A stretch of DNA of 64,000 nucleotides from Mitsuaria sp. PDC51 (GCF_900113225.1 NZ_FOZE01000001.1:1178001-1242000), one strand, 5' to 3'. Shown: positions 6,886 to 14,640, counted from the stretch's first letter. The notes: generated by a model not told the origin, from the letters alone. A program made the numbers and translations.

Positions 6886-8205
6886 ATGGCAGCTATGAAA
6901 GCCCCTAATGCAGTCGAGACGACTGAGAGCGCACAGCAGTGGCTGGGGCAGTTCCCGCTCGGGGATAAGGCTTTGGCTACGGAACTGCTTCGAGCGCTAC
7001 GCTTGGTCTCGCGAGATGAGTTTGCAGACGGATTGCGAGCGCATATCTTGGAACGGGCGGAGGCGGTCCATGGGACGGTTGCCCTCTATGCCGAACGCGA
7101 GCTGGGTAGTCGCCTTGGAATCCCGCATCGGCTCTTCAAGGAGACAACAGGAAGGCGCAAGAGAGCGATAGGCGCGATGGGTCCACCCCCTGTGAAGTCC
7201 ACCAAGGCCTATGACGCCTCCGTGGGGAGCGAGGGACTCGTCGCTCAACTCATCTCTCAGCTCGTCAAGGAGCATCCGAAGAAGTTTCTCGACCACCCTG
7301 GACCGGAGCGCATTCGGAAGGCGAAGGTCAAAGAGTTCTGGGTCGTCACCGACCTTGTCGGGAGCGGCTACCGCATCCGAAGTTACCTTGAGGCCGCTTG
7401 GCGAGTTCGCTCTGTTCGCAGTTGGTGGTCAGGCGAGCTTCTCAAGTTCGGCGTCGTTGCCTATGCCAGTACGGAAAAAGGCGAGCGCCTCATAGACGCG
7501 CATTCAACGAAGGCACGCGTCACCCATGTGCACCCTGCGCCGACCATCGACACGGAGTTCTCCATAGGAAAGGCTCTGCAGATGAAGAGGCTGTGCGAGG
7601 CCTATGCGCCCGCGGTGTACGGCGACGGGAAGGCGCCGCCATGGGGAGGCGGTACTGGTAATCCGCTGGGGTTTGGCTCTTTGGGAACGCTGATTGTCTT
7701 TGCCCACGGGGCTCCGAACACTTCTCCATCATTTCTCCACAAGGCATCCCGAAGTGCATCGAGACCCTGGACACCCCTGTTTCCGTCGCGAGTTACAGCA
7801 TCGTTAGGAAGCGATGCGTTTGGGCAAGCGCTTACCCCAGAGAGGGTGCTGAGACGACTGGAGAAGCTCGGGCAGCAACGGCTGGCTCGCTCGAGGGTCG
7901 TCAAGTCGGAACTTTCGGCCTGGGAGGTGCTGCAGATGCTGGCGGCGTTGGCTTCACCGCCGAGGGCAAACGACAGAGTGCTGGCTACGCGTTCAGGCTT
8001 TGACGTATCGAAGGTGAGGAGACTCTGCCGGCTCCTTGGCGAGTACGGGTGGATTGACTCCCAGAGACGCATGACGGACGCGGGAGCAGGCCAGCTGAAG
8101 CATGCGCGAAAGCAATGGACGGAATCCATACAAGAAGCCGATTTCCAGCCTCGCTCCGTCAAGATATTGCCGTACTATCCGAAGTCGTTGAGGCATCCAG
8201 TCTGA
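6886..8205 (+). CDS. Retron effector: phosphoribosyltransferase-like protein with winged helix
   Basis: A 439-residue protein. Residues 153-161 (VVTDLVGSG) correspond to the PRPP-binding loop of phosphoribosyltransferases. Residues 262-281 (GFGSLGTLIVFAHGAPNT) match the Gly-rich plus His-x-x-Pro-Asn motif of the PRTase-like domain found in conflict systems. Residues about 345-415 (WEVLQMLAALASPP, SKVRRLCRLLGEYGWIDSQ) form a winged-helix. PRTase-like plus winged-helix proteins are known partners of one major retron type, and the reverse transcriptase follows after a 188-base structured gap. The expected role is a toxin held inactive by the reverse transcriptase-msDNA complex and released when phage disturbs it. 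An alternative ATG lies three codons in. Confidence 0.8.
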   Translation: MAAMKAPNAVETTESAQQWLGQFPLGDKALATELLRALRLVSRDEFADGLRAHILERAEAVHGTVALYAERELGSRLGIPHRLFKETTGRRKRAIGAMGPPPVKSTKAYDASVGSEGLVAQLISQLVKEHPKKFLDHPGPERIRKAKVKEFWVVTDLVGSGYRIRSYLEAAWRVRSVRSWWSGELLKFGVVAYASTEKGERLIDAHSTKARVTHVHPAPTIDTEFSIGKALQMKRLCEAYAPAVYGDGKAPPWGGGTGNPLGFGSLGTLIVFAHGAPNTSPSFLHKASRSASRPWTPLFPSRVTASLGSDAFGQALTPERVLRRLEKLGQQRLARSRVVKSELSAWEVLQMLAALASPPRANDRVLATRSGFDVSKVRRLCRLLGEYGWIDSQRRMTDAGAGQLKHARKQWTESIQEADFQPRSVKILPYYPKSLRHPV

Positions 8206-8393
8206 AAGTCTAGATTCGGTGCGCGTCGAGAGGACGCAGCCACCATTGATGAGCATCGGCTCATCAACCGGGCGCAGACTACTGCCGCTCTATGAACCAG
8301 CTCCTGCTTACGGCTAAGCCCTCCCGCCACAAGGTTACGTGGCGTAGCCTTCTACTTGCGGCGGGAGACCTCACCCAGAGGGTGTCAAAGTAG
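8206..8393 (+). ncRNA. Candidate retron msr-msd non-coding RNA
   Basis: The 188 bases between effector and reverse transcriptase are non-coding and packed with hairpins: 8223-8237 (GCGTC/GACGC), 8246-8267 (TTGATGAGC/GCTCATCAA, 4-base loop), 8306-8319 (GCTTA/TAAGC), a long one 8321-8367 (CTCCCGCC/GGCGGGAG outside, AAGGTTACG/CGTAGCCTT inside) and 8372-8384 (CACCC/GGGTG). This is the layout expected of msr (short hairpins) followed by msd (one long hairpin) just before a retron reverse transcriptase. I could not find the a1/a2 inverted repeat or the branching G with confidence, so exact RNA ends are unknown; it may extend into either coding region. Confidence 0.65.
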
Positions 8394-9563
8394 ATGGATG
8401 ATTGGAAGCCTCAACCCTATATTCGACAAGCGCAGCAGCTAGGAGTTGCGCAGTCGATTCTTGATGCTGCGGTCGCTGCTAGCGAGGCGGTTGTAGCAGC
8501 TCATCCTTCGTTGCCGCCAATCCTGACGCTGCGGCATCTCGCGCATCTCACAGACACGAGCTACCTCAAACTCCGCGATTGGGTCAGCCGAGAGATTGAG
8601 GACCCCTACAGGGTGTTTCGCATCAAGAAACGCCCGGTTGCTCCGAATTGCACTGCGTTCAGAACGATTTGCGTACCGGATGTGGAGCTGGCATTTCTCC
8701 AAAGGTGGCTGTCGCGCAACGTTCTCTCTTGGGGTCGACCACACTCTGCAAGCACGGCGTTCGCTCCCGGCTCTACTCTTCTCGCAGCTGTGGAACCGCA
8801 TTGCGGTAGTCGATGGTTGGTGAAGCTTGACGTAAGAAGATTCTTCGAGTCAATTTCAGAAGTCTCGGTCTACAAGGCCTTCCGCAGATTGGGCTACCAG
8901 CCGCTGGTCTCACTGGAACTGGCGCGGCTGTGCACAAGGGTGGGGCCAGCCTCTCGTCTGTACGCCAACGCGCGGTGGACCAGGCGCGCGCCTCGCTATG
9001 TCGCAGCGATACGAAAGTACGCAGTGGTGAGGTTCGGGCACCTCCCTCAAGGGGCGCCCACAAGTCCGATGCTCGCGAATCTTGTCATGCGAGATGTCGA
9101 TGAAGAGCTGACGAAGGTTGCAAAGCTTCACGGCATGACCTACACGCGCTACGCCGACGACCTCACGTTCTCAACACCCCGAAGGGATTTCGGACGGGAG
9201 ATTGCAGTCGAACTCATTCAGAAGGTCTACCGAAGCTTAGGAAGATTCGGTTTGCAGCCCAACCTTGCGAAGACTCAAGTAGTGCCACCTCGCTCTCGGA
9301 AGGTCGTCCTCGGGTTGCTTGTCGACGGCAAGGAGCCCAGGCTCACCAGGGAGTTCAAGAACAAGATGCGTCAGCACCTGTACTACCTTGAGAGGCCTGA
9401 TGTGGGCGCGGTTCGCCACGCTCAAGCCCGCGGCTTCTCTGCCGTGGCCGGGCTAAGAAATCACCTATTGGGACTTGCGGCTTACGCCAGCCAAGTGGAA
9501 CCGCAGTACGGCGCCGAGCTTGCACGACGCCTCAATGCAGTTTCTTGGCCGGTTGTCTATTGA
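8394..9563 (+). CDS. Retron-type reverse transcriptase
   Basis: A 389-residue protein, the usual size of retron reverse transcriptases. The catalytic motifs are present: KLDVRRFF (Asp146, motif A), LPQGAPTSPMLANLV (217-231, motif B) and YADDLTFS (253-260, motif C). Retron hallmarks are recognisable but altered: the NAxxH motif reads AVEPH (132-136) and the VTG of region Y reads VLG (305-307), followed by the expected basic helix KEPRLTREFKNKMRQHLYYL. It would copy the upstream msd RNA into branched msDNA and keep the effector at 6886-8205 in check. A group-II or other defence reverse transcriptase is less likely because size, region Y and context all point to a retron. Confidence 0.87.
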   Translation: MDDWKPQPYIRQAQQLGVAQSILDAAVAASEAVVAAHPSLPPILTLRHLAHLTDTSYLKLRDWVSREIEDPYRVFRIKKRPVAPNCTAFRTICVPDVELAFLQRWLSRNVLSWGRPHSASTAFAPGSTLLAAVEPHCGSRWLVKLDVRRFFESISEVSVYKAFRRLGYQPLVSLELARLCTRVGPASRLYANARWTRRAPRYVAAIRKYAVVRFGHLPQGAPTSPMLANLVMRDVDEELTKVAKLHGMTYTRYADDLTFSTPRRDFGREIAVELIQKVYRSLGRFGLQPNLAKTQVVPPRSRKVVLGLLVDGKEPRLTREFKNKMRQHLYYLERPDVGAVRHAQARGFSAVAGLRNHLLGLAAYASQVEPQYGAELARRLNAVSWPVVY

Positions 9564-9712
9564 CTTCGTGATGTGGATGGCGCCGAGCGCCCATCGAAAT
9601 TACTGGCACTCTATGTCTTGCTGTTACCTGCTTTCGCATGGATTAGAGACGTTCGGGTGGTTAAATCAGCAGTACGCGGAAACGCAATGCCTTCTGTCCA
9701 ACGGAGCTCCCG

Positions 9713-10231
9713 ATGCCTAAATCGCTACAACAGGTCCTGATTCAAATCGACAAGCTACAGAAGGAGGCTGACTCCATCCGCGCCAAGGAAGTCGCTGGCG
9801 TCATCGGGCGAATCAAGGAAGCAATCAAGCACTACAACTTGAAACCCGAGGACCTCTTCAGTTCGACGGCCAAGAAGGGCGCCGCTCCTGCCAAGACCCC
9901 ACGCGGCGGCGTTGCAAAGTACAGCTCTGCCGACGGGCGAACATGGAGCGGGGTGGGCAAGCGTCCAAGCTGGTTCCGCGAGGCGCTCGAAGCAGGCAAA
10001 TCCCCGGAGGACCTGCTCGTTACTTCAACCGACGCTCCCAGTCGCGATTCAAGCGGCAAACGCAGCCTCGGCGGGAAGCGGGCGGCCAGCAAGCAGAGGC
10101 GAGTTGGTGAACCCAAGTATCACAACGGTGATGGCAAGACCTGGACAGGCAAGGGCACACGTCCGGGCTGGTTCGTTGCCGCGCTGGCTGAGGGCAGGAC
10201 TGCTGAAGACCTGCTCATCGCGAAACCGTGA
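9713..10231 (+). CDS. H-NS-like nucleoid protein with two tandem DNA-binding domains
   Basis: A 172-residue protein. Residues 1-45 form a short coiled coil (VLIQIDKLQKEADSIRAKE) as in H-NS family oligomerisation domains. It then has two copies of the C-terminal H-NS DNA-binding module, near 66-102 (KYSSADGRTWSGVGKRPSWF) and 133-169 (KYHNGDGKTWTGKGTRPGWF), joined by a basic Ser/Arg/Lys linker. The normal family member, such as the core protein at 40554-40856, has one. The duplicated module should bind AT-rich DNA more tightly or bridge two sites, and probably silences the lower-GC island. It lies 150 bases downstream of the reverse transcriptase and 25 bases upstream of the nuclease gene, possibly in one operon with the latter. 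Confidence 0.85.
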   Translation: MPKSLQQVLIQIDKLQKEADSIRAKEVAGVIGRIKEAIKHYNLKPEDLFSSTAKKGAAPAKTPRGGVAKYSSADGRTWSGVGKRPSWFREALEAGKSPEDLLVTSTDAPSRDSSGKRSLGGKRAASKQRRVGEPKYHNGDGKTWTGKGTRPGWFVAALAEGRTAEDLLIAKP

Positions 10232-10256
10232 GGGCGGCTTACCACTGAACCACCGC

Positions 10257-11441
10257 ATGGCGACGACTACCAAGACGCTTGGGCCACTTCACTTTGAAGA
10301 CCTTGAGCCGAAGCGATTCGAGGACCTGGTCCGACAGCTTGCGTACGAGTTCAAACCTTGGCGCAAACTTGAAGCGACCGGACGGTCCGGCAGCGATGAC
10401 GGGTTTGACGCTCGAGGCTACGAAATCGTCGGCGGGGACACCACCCAGCGCTCCTCGGACGGAGAGACCGAGGTTGTTGATGAGACGGCTGTCCGTGAAG
10501 GGGCCGAAGACCGACTGTGGCTCATCCAATGCAAACGTGAGAGGGCCATCGGGCCCAAGGCGCTGACGGACTACCTCGACGGCGTTGTGTTGAGCCCGGA
10601 CGAGCAGCTGTACGGGATAGTATTCACCGCCGCCGCAGACTTCTCGAAGAAGGCACGTGACGACTTCGCCAAGAAGTGCAAGGCCATGGGTCTGCAAGAG
10701 TGGCACCTTTGGGGCAAGGCCGAGCTTGAAGACAAGTTGTTCCAGCCGGCTGCGGACCACCTCCTTTTCGCATACTTCGGTATCTCGCTGACCATTCGTC
10801 GGCGCACCCAACGCACCGAACTCCGAGCGCGCCTCGCGATGAAGCGGAAGGCGAATCGGCTACTCAAGGACTACCAGCACCAGTTCCTGCTTCTGCGGCC
10901 GCCCGAGGCTCCTTCGTACCCGCACTCCAGGGACGTGCGCGACCCTGAGACAGGTGAACCACCGTGGTTCGTACGGGAGTATCGGCAGATGAGCCACGAG
11001 GGCTTGGTGTTCTGCGTGCGTCGGTACTTCGCTTATCTGCACGACGATGGGGAGCAATGGGACGCGGCCATGGCGTTCAATCATGTGCGTTCGTCTCCGC
11101 ATCAAGACCCTTGGCGGCGCGAGGAGGAAGACTACGAGCTGCGCAGTCGTATCCAGGAGGTCTGGGACGCCTTTCCGAAGGCTAACAAGGCCTGGCTCGA
11201 AGTGCTCGCCACCATACCTTTCGAAAACATTCTCGACATTGACGAGCTGGGCGATGAGCACTTTGAGGAGCCGCACATATACGCGCCGTTTTTCGACCGT
11301 CTCGCAGGTCCCTTCGCGACGTTCTACGCAAGGGTCGAGACGACGGACCGCTACGACCCGCGCGTGCTGTACCCGAGTAGGACGGATGGTCGCATCGAAG
11401 TCTTCGAGGCGGACTTTCGCAAGGACAAGCCCGGCCCCTAA
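10257..11441 (+). CDS. Mrr-like restriction endonuclease with unfamiliar C-terminal half
   Basis: A 394-residue protein. The N-terminal about 170 residues are an Mrr-type PD-(D/E)XK nuclease domain: LEPKRFEDLVRQLAYEF (helix 1), KLEATGRSGSDDGFDARG with the catalytic Asp, then LWLIQCKRE with the Gln-x-Lys pair, and a following TAAADFSKKARDDFAKK helix typical of Mrr_cat. Residues about 185-394 are basic and aromatic (LLKDYQHQFLLLRPPEAPSY, RRYFAYLHDDGEQWDAAM, FDRLAGPFATFYARVETTDR) and match nothing I know; they may recognise the target or trigger. The ATG at 10257 was chosen because it precedes the nuclease fold directly. Probable DNA-cleaving defence protein, 25 bases after the H-NS-like gene. 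Confidence 0.75.
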   Translation: MATTTKTLGPLHFEDLEPKRFEDLVRQLAYEFKPWRKLEATGRSGSDDGFDARGYEIVGGDTTQRSSDGETEVVDETAVREGAEDRLWLIQCKRERAIGPKALTDYLDGVVLSPDEQLYGIVFTAAADFSKKARDDFAKKCKAMGLQEWHLWGKAELEDKLFQPAADHLLFAYFGISLTIRRRTQRTELRARLAMKRKANRLLKDYQHQFLLLRPPEAPSYPHSRDVRDPETGEPPWFVREYRQMSHEGLVFCVRRYFAYLHDDGEQWDAAMAFNHVRSSPHQDPWRREEEDYELRSRIQEVWDAFPKANKAWLEVLATIPFENILDIDELGDEHFEEPHIYAPFFDRLAGPFATFYARVETTDRYDPRVLYPSRTDGRIEVFEADFRKDKPGP

Positions 11442-11633
11442 TGTGCATTTTTTGGCGGCGCCAACGTACGAACAGCCCCAAGGTCACTGCGAACCAAAAT
11501 CGCTAGGTGCGCAACGGTGGTGCTGCCAGCCTCAACTGCGATGTTCTCCAGGTTCAGCGGTACGGGTCGGTGCAGGTAGGGGCGCATCTTACGGCGGCAC
11601 GCCCGATAGACTGCTGCCGCTGCAAAGCTGACG

Positions 11634-11864
11634 TCAATTCGTCGGCGCCCCGAACCGGTTCTTGGAAATCACCACCGATGGGTAGCCAATCTCATCGATT
11701 CCGAGCTCAGGCTCATCCGGTAGCTCGAGAAAGCTTGATGCGGGAGCCTCGCAGTACCGACAGTGCGTCCGGGTATAGGCTTCTTCCTTGCTCATGCCCA
11801 CAAGGACGACTTCCATCACCGACTCGTGTTTGACGCCGCAGAACCGGCACATGCAGACCTTCAT
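11634..11864 (-). CDS. Small zinc-ribbon-like protein
   Basis: A 76-residue protein with two CxxC pairs, CRFCGVKHE (residues 7-15) and HCRYCEAP (34-41), spaced as in a small zinc ribbon. Between them lies ESVMEVVLVGMSKEEAYTR, a possible helix, and the C-terminal tail is acidic then neutral. A zinc-stabilised nucleic-acid or protein-binding module is likely; no known family is recognised. The strand and composition differ from the antisense readings here, which look like noise. Confidence 0.6.
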   Translation of the reverse strand: MKVCMCRFCGVKHESVMEVVLVGMSKEEAYTRTHCRYCEAPASSFLELPDEPELGIDEIGYPSVVISKNRFGAPTN

Positions 11865-12037
11865 CGCCTCAGCTCCATCTCAGCTTGAACGTTGACGACC
11901 CGGACGACGCACCGCAAGAATCCACATGTTGAGCGCGAGCTCCAGCGAGGCGCGCTTTGCCTTCGTTGCCCGGCCTGGCCCGAGCGCCCGTCTTCCAATC
12001 GTGGTGGCGCAACCTGTGCCTCAGCAGGAGGAGTCAC

Positions 12038-12226
12038 ATGGATGAGTAGTCCGCGGACGTCGATGCTGATGAACTGCCCAACGGCAAGTACGTCGCCGTT
12101 CTCATACTCACGCCGCCGCCAGAGCTCGGACCGGCAATTCGCCGCGTGCTGGAAGGCGAGTACGACCACCCCGAACTTGCGCGGCTCGCCGCGCTTGATG
12201 CTTTCGTCCTCATGACACATCGATAG
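12038..12226 (+). pseudogene. Small gene with stop at codon 4 behind a strong ribosome-binding site
   Basis: An excellent Shine-Dalgarno (AGGAGGAG) precedes the ATG at 12038-12040, but the frame reads Met-Asp-Glu-TAG (stop 12047-12049). The same frame then runs open to a TAG at 12224-12226 with clearly protein-like sequence (SADVDADELPNGKYVAVLIL, TPPPELGPAIRRVLEGEYDH, PELARLAALDAFVLMTHR). Ancestrally this was probably a 62-residue protein, broken by one base change in codon 4. Alternatives are a base-call error or a four-codon leader. An overlapping frame starting at 12042 is longer before a stop but has noise-like composition. Function unknown. Confidence 0.45.
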
Positions 12227-12229
12227 TTC

Positions 12230-12895
12230 TCAGTCCGCCGGCTCTGCACGCTGGACTAGGTTGGACCTACCGTGAACCCAGCAGCGGTACCGCTGACCAT
12301 CCTCGAGCAGACTCAGGCTCGCAATTCCAGGCGTCCGCTCGGTAATGCAGAGCATGCGTCCGTCAGGCGTTGCGAGGTGTGCGATGCCGAGTTCTGTGTG
12401 CACCTCGAAGACATCTGCCTCAACCAGTCGTGCACCAAAATTTCGCTGCGCCAGAAGGCCATCGACGGATGAAGCGGCGATGGCAACCAAATCATCCGAA
12501 GGCATCGTGCACCGGTACATGGTCTCAAGCTGCTTCTGGGCGGGCGCTATCTCGTCACTTGCATCGACGAGCAATTCGATGAGGGAGTTCTGCCCGGGCA
12601 AGTCGATGAACTCGGCGCGTGGGAAGGTGCGCAGGACTGCTTCGACGCTTGCGACCATCGCGGCGTCACGATGACTGACTTGTTGGTCGAACTCGAGCAA
12701 CACGACGTGTGGTGGCACCTTGAACACGTGCGCGGCAACGCAGTTCGCCATCGGATATCTCGCTGCGATTTCTGGCTGGGTCAGGGGGAAATCCTCGGCT
12801 GAGTGCACTGCCGCGGCAAGTACCACCCGGCATACCGAGAACTCCGCAGGGAGGCTCTCCTCGCGGCGCTGTGCCTCCAGGTCCAACGGAGGCAT
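12230..12895 (-). CDS. Hypothetical protein
   Basis: A 221-residue acidic protein with well-formed alternating segments (SVCRVVLAAAVHSAEDFPLT, VPPHVVLLEFDQQVSHRDAA, SLIELLVDASDEIAPAQKQL, DVFEVHTELGIAHLATPDG). It looks like a soluble alpha/beta protein and has no signal peptide or membrane segment. No domain is recognised. Its stop lies 3 bases from the convergent small gene ending at 12226. It is 42 bases downstream of the HAD-containing operon on the same strand and may be its last gene. Confidence 0.65.
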   Translation of the reverse strand: MPPLDLEAQRREESLPAEFSVCRVVLAAAVHSAEDFPLTQPEIAARYPMANCVAAHVFKVPPHVVLLEFDQQVSHRDAAMVASVEAVLRTFPRAEFIDLPGQNSLIELLVDASDEIAPAQKQLETMYRCTMPSDDLVAIAASSVDGLLAQRNFGARLVEADVFEVHTELGIAHLATPDGRMLCITERTPGIASLSLLEDGQRYRCWVHGRSNLVQRAEPAD

Positions 12896-12937
12896 AGGTT
12901 GGTTGCTACCGTCCCGTCCATCGGACTGGCTGTCATC

Positions 12938-13090
12938 TTAAGTGCTGTTCACATGTAGCCCCTCGGAAGTCATGCGAACAACAAGCTCCGCGGGGGCGTA
13001 CCGACTTGGGCCGCTGTCGCGATTCGCGAGTCGGTTCGCCTCCTTGATGAGAAGCTTCTGGCGCGCATCAGGCTCAAACGCGCTCGGCAT
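12938..13090 (-). CDS. Short hypothetical protein, last small gene of HAD operon
   Basis: The ATG at 13088-13090 sits one base after the TGA of the HAD gene (13092-13094), a spacing typical of translational coupling, and gives a 50-residue basic protein (MPSAFEPDARQKLLIKEANR, LANRDSGPSRYAPAELVVRM). An upstream in-frame ATG exists at 13363, but the extra residues are antisense-type noise within the HAD gene. The first half is probably one amphipathic helix. Function unknown. Confidence 0.5.
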   Translation of the reverse strand: MPSAFEPDARQKLLIKEANRLANRDSGPSRYAPAELVVRMTSEGLHVNST

Positions 13091-13091
13091 C

Positions 13092-13658
13092 TCAGTCCCT
13101 TGGCGGCGCCGTCGAGTGTGGCTCATAAATCGGCCGCTGTAGAGCGCGTCGGGCGAGTTGGAGATGAGAGGGCTGCAAGCAACCCGTCGCGTCACAGAGA
13201 GCCACTCGACCGGCGACGTCAAGGGTTGAACCAGTGAGGCTCTCTCCGGACTCCACGTCGTCAAGAATGACGAACGGTTCCCCATTGTGGTGTGCGCGCA
13301 ACCACCTCTGGACGGCATCAAGCCGAGATTCGTCCCGATTGGTCGGGGCCGCCCAATGCACATGAAAGTTGTCAGCGACGCTCGCTAGGCCGCATCGCCT
13401 GAACACGTGCTCGAAATGCGGACGCTTGAGGAGCGAGAGCCAGCTCGTTGTCAACACTACACGTGGTGAGAGCTCGCACATGAGCTCATCCAGCAACGCG
13501 ACCGCTTGGGCGGCGAAGAGCTTTTCGTAGAGGTCCGGCACCGCAACGTCAAGTCCATGCAATGCGCGAAACACGTGCAGACCGCCAAACGGTTGATTGG
13601 GGCACAGCACGTCGTCCACGTCCAAAAGCACCGTCGGACGCTTCGCGGCCACTGTCAT
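13092..13658 (-). CDS. HAD-like hydrolase (SAK-type HAD), with intact DxD motif
   Basis: A 188-residue protein. Motif I is VLLDVDDVLCPN (residues 10-21) with nucleophile Asp and the second Asp, and motif II is RVVLTTSWLSLL. PFVILDDVESGE carries the paired acidic residues of motif IV, followed by a Gly-Cys-Leu-Gln region where relatives have Gly-Leu-Thr. This matches the small HAD domain of 'Swiss Army Knife' RNA-repair proteins, which occur alone or in conflict systems. The ATG at 13656-13658 overlaps the TGA of the preceding HAD gene as ATGA, so the two are coupled. Likely a phosphatase on nucleotides or nucleic-acid ends; the substrate is inferred only. Confidence 0.75.
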   Translation of the reverse strand: MTVAAKRPTVLLDVDDVLCPNQPFGGLHVFRALHGLDVAVPDLYEKLFAAQAVALLDELMCELSPRVVLTTSWLSLLKRPHFEHVFRRCGLASVADNFHVHWAAPTNRDESRLDAVQRWLRAHHNGEPFVILDDVESGESLTGSTLDVAGRVALCDATGCLQPSHLQLARRALQRPIYEPHSTAPPRD

Positions 13659-14149
13659 GGCGCGCACTCCCTGAGCGCGGCCTCTAGCCGTTTGATGACC
13701 TTTGGGTCGCTGAGTCCGCTGCTAGCGTCGACCTTGACCAAGTGCCGCTTCACGGCCGGGTCGGACGGCCAGCCGTCGTCGCTGTCGTCGAGAGACACCC
13801 AGTGCAGCAGCTTGTTCTGCTGGACGCAATTCCGGATGGTCCCGAAGACTGTGTTCACCTTCCTTAGCTCGAACAATGCGATGCACCTAACGACGTCGCC
13901 GGTTGCGCCAGTCACTCGCCCCTGTAGCCAAGCCGGTGCCAGGCTCTTGATGGCTTCGATGCCAAACATGCTGACTGCGGTCGAGCGAAACACCACCGAA
14001 GCGTCCCAGCGTTCGAGGACGTCGCGCAGCGGGGTGGCCCAGCAAAAGTGAGGTGGACCTGCATGCGGATAGCCTCTCAGTACTGCGTACTGCATGCTCA
14101 AGGGATGCGTGACCCCGTCCAAATTTAGAAAGACTACGGGCGCCATCAC
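13655..14149 (-). CDS. HAD-like protein lacking the nucleophile aspartate
   Basis: A 164-residue protein with the same fold as its neighbour, but motif I reads VVFLNLDGVTHPL: the first Asp of DxDGV is Asn (codon AAT). Motif II is VVFRSTAVSMF and the acidic motif IV is HWVSLDDSDDGW. Without the nucleophile Asp it should not form the phospho-aspartate intermediate, so it may bind substrate or regulate the active neighbour. It overlaps that neighbour by four bases (ATGA) and follows the 128-residue gene by 15 bases, so all are one operon. An Asn at this site could also be a base-call error, but codon and context look clean. Confidence 0.7.
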   Translation of the reverse strand: MMAPVVFLNLDGVTHPLSMQYAVLRGYPHAGPPHFCWATPLRDVLERWDASVVFRSTAVSMFGIEAIKSLAPAWLQGRVTGATGDVVRCIALFELRKVNTVFGTIRNCVQQNKLLHWVSLDDSDDGWPSDPAVKRHLVKVDASSGLSDPKVIKRLEAALRECAP

Positions 14150-14164
14150 TACGCTCGTTTCCTT

Positions 14165-14551
14165 TTAGGAAGTCCGAAACTTGGCCGCCGGCGGATACAC
14201 GAGCGTGCATGGCTCCATCCCGGCCTCAGTAGGTTTGCCATCAATTCGCACGAGCAACGATGGTGCGTTGGCAAACGTCAGTGCGTAGGAGCCCGAGTAG
14301 CGCGAGGCAAAGACCTGCTGGACGGTGCCGAACATGACGGAATCTGTGGAAGGGCCAAGCGGCGCGAAGAACGCGCTCAACCGCGACGGCCTCTCTCCTG
14401 CGAAGGCGAGGGCCTCACCGAAATCCAAGAAGGCGCGACGTTGGCAGACCGTTCGACCTTCCACCGTCTCGTCTACGTCAACGATAAACAGGTGGTGGGC
14501 GGGGTCGAGGCTGATGCCACCCTTAGGCATTGCCGTAGCTTGCGCGTTCAT
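14165..14551 (-). CDS. Hypothetical protein, first gene of HAD operon
   Basis: A 128-residue protein of balanced composition (HHLFIVDVDETVEGRTVCQR, EALAFAGERPSRLSAFFAPL, YALTFANAPSLLVRIDGKP). The start VDVDETV slightly recalls an HAD motif I, but the rest does not follow, so I do not assign it. It is preceded by a plausible promoter (14662-14690) and is followed after 15 bases by the two HAD genes. No family is recognised. Confidence 0.6.
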   Translation of the reverse strand: MNAQATAMPKGGISLDPAHHLFIVDVDETVEGRTVCQRRAFLDFGEALAFAGERPSRLSAFFAPLGPSTDSVMFGTVQQVFASRYSGSYALTFANAPSLLVRIDGKPTEAGMEPCTLVYPPAAKFRTS

Positions 14552-14640
14552 TGGATGTCCTTCTCGCTCGTGGTCGTTGAACCTACTTGGAGGACCCGAA
14601 AGGGTCGCTGAGCCCCCGGATGTTCCGGCGTAGCCGACGT

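Noticed and set aside
8206-8393. Definite a1/a2 repeats and branching G of the retron RNA
   Set aside because: I searched for complementary ends and found none convincing, so no RNA ends are claimed.
9475-9720. 81-codon frame overlapping the end of the reverse transcriptase
   Set aside because: No ribosome site, unlike composition, overlaps two real genes.
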